Source of the DNA: Dentipellis sp. KUC8613
Lineage: Eukaryota; Basidiomycota; Agaricomycetes; Russulales; Hericiaceae
Direction of reading: 5' to 3'
DNA length: 17,439 nucleotides
Assembly (NCBI GenBank): GCA_002286715.1
Contig: NSJX01000132.1
Coordinates: 1-17,439 of the forward strand
The translations under genes and the position numbers were made by a program. The notes under the pieces were generated by a model that searched no databases, was not told where the DNA came from, and saw only the letters and a list, made by a program, of their open reading frames with translations. Below are positions 1-9,714 of this stretch, piece after piece. Every line of letters begins with the position of its first letter. Position 1 is the stretch's first letter.

Positions 1-117
1 CAACTCGGCCGGCCTCGGCTGGCCTGTATTTCATGGGGTTTGTACCACTTGGCTACTCCATGATTCATGGCCAAATCTGCTGAATGCCCTGTAAATAGAT
101 CAATGCACTGCAATAAC
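1..117. other. Left edge, 3' flank of the minus-strand gene
   Basis: No gene of its own is visible. On the minus strand this stretch lies downstream of the stop of the orphan gene ending at 118. A GTGAGT motif overlaps that stop (minus strand, around 122-117), and TTTACAG and CAG acceptor-like sites follow. A short extra terminal exon is therefore possible, matching the short last exon of the paralogue at 11538-11552. The candidate intron would be only 33-45 nt, so it is not included in the gene call. Confidence 0.4.
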
Positions 118-748
118 TCACTGTGTTGTCCGTGCGCGGGATTGCATGCTCGACAAGGAGCGTGACTTGACCCAGCTTGGCTCTCCGTTATCCCTCATCT
201 GCAGTCTGCGTTCGATCCAGACGGGATGCTCGTCTCCTACTTCCGTTGGTTGCCAACGTCCGTCTTGGTCAAAGTACCACAATTGTGTGCGACGCGTCTC
301 TACGTTGTAGTGGACGTAGATGTCGCCAAGTTCGATGCCTCGTAATCCATCCGGTGGAGTAGAGATATAGAACTTCCCAACCGCCGAATACCAACTAGTG
401 CCACCTTTGCCAGTGCCCGCAGGAAAACGCCGTGTTCGGCGGACGGCGGGGGGAGGCACCCTGATATCGCGATCCCCATCTTCCTTGACAGCAAGACCCT
501 CCTGCATGGGGTCAGGGATAGTTTCTGAAGCACCGTTATCTTAAGGGTCATTGAACTGGCCATTAGATGCGTAGGACATTGTTGTAACCCTGTAGAACAT
601 ACTGTTATGTGTGAATGGCCGCCTTGATATAGGCACATGAAAATCGGAACAATCGAAGTCTGATATCGGTCTTCGAGGCAGAACTCCAATCGCAGCAAGG
701 AATCCATCAAGAAGTCCAGCCAGAAAGTAAGGAAATCGAACTTCCTTT
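118..748 (-). CDS. Orphan protein with ELGD-PSWV domain, 5' end unresolved
   Basis: Function unknown. Two exons can be supported, complement(603..748) and complement(118..539), joined across a 63-nt GTATGT...TTAAG intron that keeps frame (phase 1). An upstream intron appears to end at about 749 with a CTAAC branch site and TTAG acceptor; the first exon was not found. The last exon encodes about 140 residues. They include a compact domain with GTSWYS, ELGDIYVH, QLWYF, an E-G-x-x-HP step, an RL pair and GEPSWV. The same ordered motifs occur in the plus-strand gene at 10369-11552, which is the main evidence that this frame is real. An overlapping frame on the same strand is also open but shows no such match. 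The gene may be complete with undetected 5' exons, or a decayed copy. Confidence 0.55.
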
Positions 749-1817
749 CTAAGGGGATTCTGTTAGCATTGCGCCGCACGAAGACGAGCCACGAGCCACT
801 AATCACCGTTCTTCACGCGGGGCTAAGCCACAACGGAGAGACGGCCGGCCTTCAGGGCATCTCACAGAGAAGCGACGCCGCCTCATGGGATTTGTCTTTA
901 TTCGGGACGAACACGTCGGTCAGTAAGATGTTGGATGTGGCGAGTTCATATTACTAGACCTTTAAGTCACGTTCGAGCGCGCTACGATCGCTGTCTCCGA
1001 CGTAGAACGTGTATTCACTAGAGAGCATACTTGAGCGCCCCCAGAAATTCTGTAAGAAATCGCGGAAACGACGTTAGATCGGACACACCTAAGCTCACTT
1101 ATAGGAGCACTAAGCTGTTAAACCACGATTGCGGTCGCAATGTGGACGATCTGGTTCTTTGCTTTGTCAGTTGTTGCAGCTATTAATCTATTTGAATCCA
1201 CTTCTTCATTACCTGCTCGAAGAAAATACGCTCGCAGCGAGGAGCGAGGAAGATTCGCGGAAAAAATAGACCAAGGGACGTATCTGACGGAGGCGTCTTG
1301 TGAACCAGAATCCGTGGGAATACACGCAAGTGGCGCCGCGTGCGCCGTGCGGAGGGAAGTTGGGTTAGGGCTGGACAAATCATCTACCGCTTGCCGTGAG
1401 CGGAGACGAGCCTTGATTTCTCTGCAAACCCTTGACCGCAGAACCAGCAGATTTCTCAAATTTCGTCCGACCTGCACACCACCTTCCAGCTACTCTATAT
1501 CTCGACTACGATTTTAGATCACGCACTGCAGCAAACCCTCACGGGCCCTCATAGGCGTTTTCGAGGTAGCTGCATCATTCTAAGTGAAGGATGATGTAGC
1601 CTTCTGTATGGCGTCAGAGCCCACTGGCGACGATGCAGTTCATCGCGTTGTACACAGTACATGGTCGGGATCTCAAGGTGAGTATCTCTTTCCCGGCAGC
1701 TGCGTCGGAGAGCTGATTCAAGAGGTTACAGCGACGTGTAGATGAACGCTCCTGCGGCGCCAGAAGCGCATATCGTGTACAGCGATGTCCTAGATTCAGA
1801 CTGCCTTCTCGGTACAT
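749..1817. other. Spacer with no supported gene
   Basis: Several open frames of 60-125 codons overlap on both strands, but none shows a recognisable domain or coherent splice structure. The best is an ATG-started plus-strand frame at 1140-1517 (125 codons) with a hydrophobic N-terminus resembling a signal peptide. A minus-strand frame of similar length covers the same bases, so neither is called. A possible unidentified 5' exon of the minus-strand gene (ATG near 887, minus) would fall here. A lone good donor (GTGAGT) at about 1679 could mark a decayed or missed plus-strand exon. Confidence 0.4.
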
Positions 1818-1897
1818 GTTGCTTCGGAATAGCTGGGCTTGGCAAAAGCTTAGGGCTCACGAGCCTGTAAGTGGTGCCTTGTGAAAGCATTCGGAGG
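1818..1897 (+). repeat. Dispersed repeat, copy A
   Basis: About 80 bp closely matching 13486-13570 and more loosely 2024-2105. Shared blocks include GGCAAAAGCTTAGGGCTC, CGAGCC and GTAAGTGGTGCCTTG followed by GAAA and a TCGG/TCCGAG block. All three copies are in the same orientation. On the minus strand it can be read as SQGTTYRLVSPKLLPSPA, nearly the same peptide as copy C. Ends and class (SINE-like, MITE remnant or other) are not defined. Confidence 0.7.
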
Positions 1898-2023
1898 GTT
1901 TGCCGCGCACGGCCGCCACGTACGACTTTACTGGGACCGCCAAATTTGCCTATGTTCTTCAACCTCGACCTCGATAGTCAAGATGCCTTGGACCGTGCAT
2001 CTGTCTGCTCGCGGTTCGTCTCA

Positions 2024-2105
2024 TGCTTGTCCCGGAACTGCTGGGCTCGGCAGAAGCTTGAGGCCTTGTGCCAACAAGTGGTGCCTTGTGAAACAGTCCG
2101 AGGGC
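2024..2105 (+). repeat. Dispersed repeat, copy B (diverged)
   Basis: It contains CTGGGCTCGGCAGAAGCTTG, then a diverged middle, then CAAGTGGTGCCTTGTGAAAC and GTCCGAGG. This matches the order of blocks in copies A and C. It lies about 205 bp downstream of copy A in the same orientation, so the two may be a local duplication or the two ends of one larger element. Confidence 0.6.
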
Positions 2106-2433
2106 ATCAAGCGACTTCACGCAGCACGATCTCATGCGGCCCATCGACCGACGTCTGCCTTTCAATGCCGTTGATAGTTGTGAGAGATGGCCACGGTGGG
2201 GCGCGAGGGGGTAGGGGCAGAGTGGATCGTACGTCTCGCCGTTACCCCATGGATCGTGTGGATGTGCTCATGTCTTGGATAGATCACTGTTGGAGGCATG
2301 GAACACGGGCCTGCGGTCCTACGAGAACTTTCAACGCGCATCGATGTGTCTGCGGTCTCAAGGCGAGCTCGGTTCTGCAGACTCAGGCGGCATCAAATGC
2401 AGTCACGGGGGTCAATCTCATTCGCGACATTCC

Positions 2434-2550
2434 TGCCTCGTGCCTTCAGCTGCCTCGTGCCTTCGGTCGCCTCGTGCCCCATTCATCTCATCACTCCAGT
2501 CGCCTCGTGCCCCAGCCACCTTGTCCCTTCAGCCGCCTTGTACCTTAACC
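2434..2550 (+). repeat. 17-nt tandem repeat array
   Basis: Six degenerate units of about 17 nt start at 2434, 2451, 2468, 2501, 2517 and 2534, with consensus close to YGCCTCGTGCCTTCAGC. The third unit is 33 nt long because of extra ATTCATCTCATCACTC-type sequence. Since 17 is not a multiple of three, all three frames show short repeated motifs such as SRLVP, which explains the long but meaningless open frames in this area. Confidence 0.8.
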
Positions 2551-3078
2551 TGGTTCGTTGTGTCATCAGCTGCGCTATCATGGCTACAGCTGCAGAAGCT
2601 GCCTGCCTGCCGCCCAAGGTGCTTCGGTCACACCTTCGTCGATGGGTTTGTATCTTTTCTTTCTAGCCGCCCCATCCAGGAGCGCGCCCAACGTTTGTGC
2701 CGTCGGCCTTTTGACCCTGCCAATGACCTTTGTCCTCCATGGTGTGGGTGATCTTGGTGCTGCTAATCGCCTTTGTTCCCCACGTGCTCAGTCAACCTTT
2801 GTACTCGATCCCTCAAATACATGATATGACGATGTGCCACCTCTATTCGCCTTTCTCTGTACACAGTGCTCTCTTGCCTTTGTTCCATTTTCCCTCGTTA
2901 TTATCCGCTGTCTCAATAGCGACCATGCTTACTCGTGCCGAGAGATTTCGCCGACTGGAGGAGGTGTGTCGATCTGTGCTGCCTGTGGGGTGATCATGCT
3001 GATTGATGCGCGTGCTTCAGCAACATGTCGCAGGTGAAGGGGACGTGATACAGGTATTATATCACTTTTAGCTTTTAG

Positions 3079-4085
3079 AGGCTCGTGGCTCACGAAACGC
3101 AGCCCGAACGTACAATTGATTCCCCTGACGTTCTACGGGATCTCATCTGGCGGTGCGAGAGCAACCCCTTCTACTCCCACGGCCTCCAGATTCTTTTACT
3201 CGAGTTTCCGAGTGGGGGTGTCACTCTCAATGCTATCCGCACATTCCTGCTTTACGCTAGCTTCATCGACACCTTGAAGCTCTTACTCTTCACCGCATCG
3301 CCCACTTGGTGGACCCCTGGCACGGTATTCCAAAATCTTACGACACTCGAGACCACCATCGATCACAAAGGACTGGTCGGTTTCCTTTCGGCTCATGTCA
3401 AGATCGTCTCGCTGGCGTTGGGACGGTGCGGACATGAGAGTCGTTGTCCACTGGAGGGCATTGCGCTTCCTGCGTTGACCGAGTTGACATGCCCTCCCGG
3501 GTGTGTACGTGGCCTACTGAACGGCAATCCCGTGTCGCGTCTTATCATGACGGACTATTCCCCGGAGGATCTGCAAGTTTCATCTTCCGACGTCGTCAGG
3601 GCAGGTTTCCTCGGATCCGCAGCGCGCATTACGAGGTTGCAGACCTTTTTCAACCCTACAGACAAGAATTTTCTACGTTTTCTCTTCGAGGTCGCTCCCT
3701 ATGTTAGGGATCTCACCATCAAAGAGAACCCTTGGTCGCATGCAGTATGTCTTCCATCGTTCTATTCATGGACTTCCACTGAGTTGCTGCATATCAGACT
3801 ACTCACAGCCTTCCTTATTGGCGGCGGCACATAAATCTATTCAAGGACTTGGTCAATCTTGAGATCGTCGTGAACGGCAAGGTGGCCGATAACCGGCATA
3901 CGGAGGATCGGCAATTGTGCACGCTTTTGCCAACTCTGCCGAAGCTCCATCATGGGGGACTCCTTCGGTCCCTTCGGGTGCAGTCACGCATATCAGAGGA
4001 TTCCTCGTACGAGAGGGAGTGGAAAGCTGGAAAGAGTAGTTGGAGGAAAGTTGTTATCAACGACGGCAGTGACACTGATTCGTAA
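3079..4085 (+). CDS. LRR-type protein of the fungal F-box family, N-terminus missing
   Basis: Likely a relative of the expanded Agaricomycete F-box/LRR proteins, which usually act as substrate adaptors; the F-box itself is not seen here. Exon 3079-3744 encodes leucine-rich segments, including a turn with LPALTELTCPPGCV that is typical of this family. The best model then removes 3745-3797 (53 nt, GTATGT donor, CTGAG branch, CAG acceptor) and continues in exon 3798-4085. That exon encodes LFKDLVNLEIVVNGKVAD and LCTLLPTLPKL, stopping at TAA 4083-4085. Alternatively the intron sequence is coding (it reads LPSFYSWTSTELLHIRLL, which also looks LRR-like) and the gene carries a frameshift. No ATG lies in frame at the 5' end. 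The frame opens after a TAG at 3076-3078 that could be an acceptor, for example for an intron 3034-3080. Confidence 0.6.
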
Positions 4086-4549
4086 TGTATAAGGTTTCAC
4101 TGAATCTCACACGTATCCGCCCTAATGCGTAGTATGGCTTTCCAGCTCCGTGGTTCTATCATTCGCAAGCTCTCCCCTGGACGTCGCTTACTCTTTTTTT
4201 TTTCTTTTTTTTCTTTTTTTTTTCACTCGACCATTGCCTTCGAGTCGTATAATTGTAGATTTTCGGCGTGTTATCCTTTAGAATAGCTCTAATAATAGTA
4301 CTGACTGACTGATACATACGATCTTCGTGGTCTGATTCGCGTCCGGCCCTATTTATCGTGTCACTCTTGGGAAGGAAGGCATTCACGGAACTTCAGCGCT
4401 TCAGCGCTACAGACCTAATTGATATGTATGACGCAGGAGTTATAGTGAAAACGAGGCCTACTCAATACTTTAATTACCGAAGCCTCGCCGAAGCGGACTT
4501 TCAACTATCTCAGATCCGCAGAAAGGCGCACTGTCTGCTCGCGCACTGA
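4086..4549. other. Spacer with pyrimidine/T-rich tract
   Basis: It contains a 31-nt nearly pure T tract (about 4193-4223, interrupted by single C). It also holds a frame of 63 codons (4358-4549) that lacks an initiating ATG and ends one base before the next gene's first ATG. No domain was recognised. Upstream untranslated sequence or an extra first exon of the Ulp1 gene could lie here. Confidence 0.4.
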
Positions 4550-6673
4550 ATGCATCAGACCGCCATGGCCCCTTCCATACTCAAATATCTTCGACGGGGC
4601 AATCGTGCTGAGCACGTGGAAAGCCCAGAACCCCCAAGATTCTTTCCAGTACTCTCGTGGGCCGTTGGAGCTATGACCTCTTTCCATATGCCAGCGATGC
4701 CGCCTCCTCACTGGCTTGTATGGTATCCGGCAAGCGATCTAATCGAATTACGTCCCCACCTCCCTTCCTCTTCCGATGCTGGTGAGATCTTTCTATCGTT
4801 CAAGTTGGAGAAACATATCCTTCATGGCGTTCGCGCCGTGGACTTGCAGGTGAGTACTATGCTTTATGTCCGGTAGTTATCGAGACGCGTCGACCCCTGC
4901 AGAATGGCAACACCTTACCTTTTATTCAATTTTTGTTTACGCTTCACTGGAACGGGAGTGGCTATTTCCACGAAGCATTGAGACCAGGTAGCTATGTCGA
5001 TATCTAGATCCGTGAGCGTTCATAACTTATCTTTTGGTATCTTCAGGGACTGTTGATCCTGAGAGCGCTGTGATCCTGAGATTTATGAAGGACGACCAGA
5101 GCTGGGACGAGGATAGCTATCTGCATCTTGTCCGCCGTCTGATGGATGTCATGGACATCGTCCCTCGATCTCCCATTGGTGGCCGGTATGTTTGTTCTCA
5201 TTTTAATGTTGCCGAATATCTACTTATATATCTCGACGTCGCACATCACGCCAACAACGCCGTCCAGTACAGCACCGCCAACGGGCCACGAATTTGCATC
5301 GGCCACAAGGCAGAACGCTTCAGAACAGAATAGATCAGACTGGTATGCGCATAATCCTTGTAGGGCATTGAACAAGGACTCAGATGGTGTAGCCGTCGAG
5401 ACAACAATGATAGCAAAGTACTAGGATATTCGGCGGCGTCATCCACTTCAGAAGACCCAAAGTATGTCTTTGCAGCATATTTGCGGTCATTCCTGACTAC
5501 CTTAGCCGTCAAGTACGACTCCCCGACCGGGCAATAGATAAAGGATTCTCTATCACAAGACAGAGTCTTTCGCTCTTGGAACCGGGCCAATGGCTCAATG
5601 ATAGTGTGATAGAATCTGGCATGAAGTGAGAACCGTTGTGTGTTTGGACTTCTAAGTTTTGGGTCTGATGGGCTGGACAGGTTATATTTTGATGACTTAC
5701 GCCGCACTCGGCCTGAAGTAGCAAACAACATATTCGTGTTCAATACCTTTCTAAATGAAAAATTGAAGAACATTTGCATGTTCGTCTTTCTCTGGGATGC
5801 TCCTCTTCGGGCTTGCGTGCGCTCATCCTATGATTGCTCGTAGTACCGGGCTGAGAAGCCTACCTGAGGACTTGATCGCGTGGACTAAGTCTACTGACTT
5901 ATTTCGTATGAAGTATATTATCACCCCGATACATGAAAAGTATGTCCACATATTCTTTACACATCTTGAAGCTTACTTTTTCTCTGCTCAGGAATCATTG
6001 GTATTTGACAATAATTGCAAGACCGGAAGAAATGCTGCCGCTCCGCACGAATACTCCCGAACACAAGGTCGTACGCCATTGCGATACCGCCTTGTCCGGA
6101 AACTCGCACGGGTAAGCAAATGAAGTAGATCTGATAACCGTTTCTCAGAGAGCCAACGAATTAGAGCTACACTTTACATTCTTGATTCCATCTCTGGAAG
6201 AATGATGTATCCGGCTGCCGATAATTTAACGGCATACCTTCGACTAGCGGCGCTTGAGAAGAAAGAAATGAAGGAAGAGGAGCTTCGTGACATCAGGCGT
6301 CGTCTTGTAGATGTGTGTCAAATTTTCTCGTTGCTGATAATCGCACTCAATCCGTGGCGATGTGCATAGGTACCTCGCCAACCAAACACGTACGATTGTG
6401 GCGTGTACGTCCTGCATTTCTTCCGCACATTTTTGCGAGACCCTGAAGGCGCATGTTGCGCCATGGAGGTGTGTTCGATCGTCATCTATTTCAATCCTAT
6501 TGCGTTATGACCCGGTGTTTTGGTAGGCATCAACATCTACTTCGTCTTCAGATGGTTCTCCACGTGGTATCTGGCAAGAGCACTCCGCAATCAGTCACCT
6601 TCGTTCAGACCTAAGACGCAGATTCTCCGACATCGTCAAGAAAAATTATGCTGACGTGCTGGATGGACAGTAG
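4550..6673 (+). CDS. Ulp1/SENP-like SUMO protease (C48 peptidase)
   Basis: Predicted cysteine protease of the Ulp1 family, which matures SUMO or removes it from conjugates. Twelve exons: 4550-4849, 4903-4987, 5047-5185, 5268-5342, 5393-5461, 5506-5625, 5681-5779, 5844-5939, 5992-6111, 6153-6312, 6370-6468, 6527-6673. They join in frame to 502 aa, or 497 aa from the stronger-context ATG at 4565 (gccATGg). Numbering from 4565, the Ulp1 signature LEPGQWLNDSVIE lies near residues 241-253, followed by LYFDDLRR and FNTFLNEKLK. Catalytic His is H325 (NHWYLTII), Asp D374 (YILDSI), oxyanion Gln Q420 and Cys C426 (NTYDCGVYVLHF). The whole triad is present, so activity is plausible. Residues 1-150 form an unrecognised conserved-looking region (LFTLHWNGSGYFHEAL). 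Exon borders at 5780-5843 and 6112-6152 are the least certain. Nearest neighbour downstream is the JmjC gene, same strand. Confidence 0.87.
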
Positions 6674-7112
6674 GTTGACTGCCAGGGGAGAAGAGCATGA
6701 GAGGCACTGATGCGGTCTTCACTTGTCATTACTATCGCTCAATACATGCAACATTCTTTCTCTCACCACACGGCGCGCACTTCCTTAATGCAATAGACTT
6801 TAAGCCTCAGCCGTAGCACACCGCAGAGACTGCTTTGAGTGCCTGTCGCCGCCCGCTTGCCCCAGGGGTCACTTTTGAGATTCATGCGGAGCTCCAATAA
6901 GGTAAGGTTGGTGCCATGGTGGTAAAAACACCGCCATCGCCGCCCTAACTAGACCCGTCGGGATCTCGGCATTAGTAATCTCCGACCGAAACCTCTAACC
7001 ACCCGCGAATTCGAAGCGGCCTCAAGCTGTTAACTTGTACAGCAGCCACGCAACAGTTACAGTGCTTGGCGGGTTCTATTCTTCTGATTTCTCTCGGCTT
7101 GTGACAAATTCC
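6674..7112. other. Intergenic spacer between Ulp1 and JmjC genes
   Basis: 440 bp with stops in all frames and no recognisable domain. It should hold the 3' end of the protease transcript and the promoter of the demethylase gene. No clear TATA box or canonical poly(A) signal was seen; an AATAAG occurs at about 6895-6900. Confidence 0.5.
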
Positions 7113-9714
7113 ATGAACCCTGATTTAATCCGACAGAGATTGCCATGTGAAGATGGCCGACGTTGCAAAGAGTTTAAATCAGCCAGTCTCAGGCATCGAT
7201 GTGTTGGCTGTCGACGCCCAACGGCATCGGAAGAACTTGATCGCGAGCCATGCCGGTTCCAGGGTGCGTGAATTCTGCGAGTCTCTATCACAGGGCACTG
7301 TATCTTGTCTTCCAGGAACCCGCGTTGTCCACAAATCTAATGGAGTCGTCACGTTTGACCACCAGTTGACAAGCGGTATCGAAGGAGAACTGCATTTCCG
7401 TCAAACGTATCGGACCTGGCATACCTTGAACGTGATTGATGATAAAAAGGTCAGTCTTTCTGCCAATGAAGCGGACAAGCACTCGCTCACTCCCGACAAG
7501 GTTGCATGCGCTCGAATCCTCCTTCCCATACTTCAGGACGAGCTTGTGCACAGTCTCCAACCGGGTGCTGTTTATCATAAACGCGAGCTAGCAATCCGAG
7601 TAACATGCGGTACGTCCGAACTATCGCAGAAGATTTCTGCCTGAATACCATGATTATCCGCAGATTGTTGCGCTACCGAGCTGTTTACTTTGACGCACCA
7701 GTGCGTTATCTGTGGCCGCGAGCTTTGCCAACCCTGCTTCTGTAATATGGTCAAAGTAAAAGCTCCTCTTGCCTTCAAGCAACAATCTTCATCTCTGACA
7801 AAGTCACGAGACAGAACTCGGATGCATCAATTTGCTCTTATGATCGAGCCGAACCGCATTCCAAGGACGACTTCCGGCCCATTCATCGACACTCTCCTGA
7901 ACAGCTGAGACATGTTATTGCTGAGATGTCAGAACTCCTGGAACACAGTACGGACAGGCGCGTGATGGTGACTTTCAATTGTTCCTGTTCGCTCATGCAC
8001 ATATTTTAGCACTTCATTCATCACGATACCCAATGATTCCGGAGTAATGAAGATTCCAGGGACTCAGTGCAACCTATTTGAAGAACAGTTTCGGACATAT
8101 CTTCATCATGGAGTTCCTGTTGTGGTCGAAGGCATTGAAACGCAGCTACAAGGCTCATGGGGCCCCGAGTATTTCGTTCACGGCCCTCACAAAGCTCAAG
8201 AGGTGAATATAGTAAACAGCATCAGCGGAATGGAAAAGCAGATGACCGTGGGCGAGCTGTTCTCCGAATTCGGTCAGAACTGCGAACACTTTTACGGGTG
8301 GAAATTGAAGGTGTGCTACCCTCGAACCTTATCATGAGACGTGCTTATCGGTGCTCGTAAAGGATTGGCCGCCTCAAGCTAATTTCGAGGCAGAATTTCC
8401 GGATCTTTACGACGCATTTAGGGACGCTATCCCGTTCCCTGACTTCACACATCGCAACGGTATATACAATATGGCGGCGCATTTCCCTTTAAATGGGATT
8501 GCCCCGGACTTAGGTAGGTCTCATCGCCGGAATGGACGTAGTGCACCCGTTGAAATCATTTTTCGGGCAGGACCAAAGATGTACAATGCGTTCTCCACCG
8601 TCTTTGGAGGAAAACATAACGGATCCACTTTCGCCCATCTCGATATGACTGACGCGGTCAATCTGATGGTGTGGTCAGCTCCTGCGCATGATGGGCAAGT
8701 GGGCGGTGCCCTGTGGCACATCTTTCGCCGAGAGGACAGTGACATCATTAGTTCATTTCTCCAAGATAACGGTCACGCACCTTCTCGCGATGAAACTGTA
8801 CTAGCACACACAGTATATCTGACTGCGGACATTCTTCATCACCTGGAGAAAGAGCATGGTGTCAAACCATGGACTATCCATCAGCAAATCGGGGAGGCCA
8901 TCTTCATTCCAGCTGGCTGCGTTCATCAGGTCGGTAACGAAGGTCCTCTCATATTCTGTAATATTCTCACCGACTAGCATGTAGGTCTCAAACACAAGCG
9001 ACTCGATCAAGATCGCCAGTGATTTCTTATCTATTGACAACTTGGAAAATACCTCGTCGGTACGCCAACGTTTGCGCAACCAGAGACTGGTCATGCGAGA
9101 AGGCGACGATGTCCTGCAATTTTACACCACCGTCTGGTATGCTTGGTTATCCCTAGCGTCGATTCGGTATAAATCAGTGCCGCCCGCCGACTACGTTCAG
9201 CAGCCGCAGCACCCAACCGAAGATTTTTCTGGCAACACCGCATCCCTCGCAGCGGATGGCCCGGAGGCAATGGCAGATGTTGTTGCTTCCTCCTATGATG
9301 CTGTAGAATCCCTGGATCGGCAATCAGCACCACCCGATCCCGGCAGATCTGGCGTAGGGCCTGTCCGAGTAAAATCGGCAGGTGCTGCAAGGCAAAGAGA
9401 ACGCAATCGGCTGCATAGGAAGGGCCTTAGGAAACAGACAAACCCAGACACTGATCGATATCCGTTTTTCTGCCCCATCGTGTATTGCGAGAAGCGATTT
9501 ACGAGCCCTTTTGCATTGGTTGATCACCTGTGAGCACTCTGCTTCTATAAACAGTACTCAGACCTAAGGCTTCTGCAGACGCAGTGCAGCTCATCCGGGG
9601 AAATCACTCTCATCTCTAGATAGGAAATGCCTTCTGAAGCTCAAGAATAATAGTACTGCCACCGGCGCCGCATTTAACGATTTATTGCAGCCATACCTAG
9701 ATGCTACAAAGTGA
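7113..9714 (+). CDS. KDM3/JHDM2-like JmjC histone demethylase with C2H2 finger
   Basis: Predicted nuclear Fe(II)/2-oxoglutarate oxygenase of the KDM3 family; animal members remove H3K9 methyl groups, and the substrate here is inferred. Nine exons: 7113-7263, 7316-7609, 7664-7755, 7815-7957, 8010-8310, 8363-8513, 8571-8929, 8985-9529, 9579-9714. They join in frame to 723 aa. N-terminal Cys motif: C12, C18, C30, C33, C47 (HRCVGCRRP, PCRFQG). The KDM3-type zinc region runs 148-199 (C148, C150, C151, C162, C165, C170, C173, with HQCVICGRELCQPCF). JmjC spans roughly 250-540, with Fe ligands H400 and D402 (AHLDMTDAVN) and H496 (IPAGCVHQVSN, completed across the 8930-8984 intron). The tail is disordered and basic, then C660-x4-C665-x12-H678-x5-H684 forms a C2H2-like finger split by the last intron. 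The 7958-8009 intron needs a GC donor. The ATG at 7113 is the first in frame; an upstream exon is not excluded. Confidence 0.9.

Larger units (their letters stand above)
1898..3078. other. Gene-poor stretch with repeats
   Basis: Plus-strand open frames here (for example 1871-2548, 2275-2751 and 2834-3037) start at GTG or lack domain signals, and consist of Pro/Ser/Cys-rich translations of repetitive DNA. The stretch holds dispersed-repeat copy B and a 17-nt tandem array. Near its right end, about 2975-3033, one frame reads LPVG and the next reads VIMLIDA. That looks like a broken version of the LPxE...IID start of fungal F-box-type proteins, and may be the decayed 5' end of the LRR gene that follows. 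Confidence 0.4.

Noticed and set aside
1140..1517. Plus-strand ATG frame with a hydrophobic N-terminus
   Set aside because: A minus-strand frame of similar length covers the same bases, the rest of the peptide is Arg/Ser-rich without a domain, and no promoter or splice signals support it.
1871..2751. Long overlapping plus-strand frames
   Set aside because: They begin at GTG or inside repeats and are sustained by the 17-nt array; repeated motifs appear in all three frames, so the openness is compositional.
4193..4223. T-rich tract as the poly(A) tail of a minus-strand retroposon
   Set aside because: The tract is interrupted by C, no target-site duplication or reverse transcriptase remnant was found beside it, and simple T-rich tracts are common in fungal spacers.
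5246..5779. Minus-strand open frame of 177 codons
   Set aside because: It lies across the Ulp1 exons, which carry the diagnostic protease motifs on the plus strand; the minus frame shows no domain.
7147..7644. A separate 165-codon protein starting near 7147
   Set aside because: This frame reads through the 7264-7315 intron. Splicing instead links the Cys-rich frame from 7113 (PCRFQG) to GTRVVHK in frame, matching the architecture expected of the JmjC gene.
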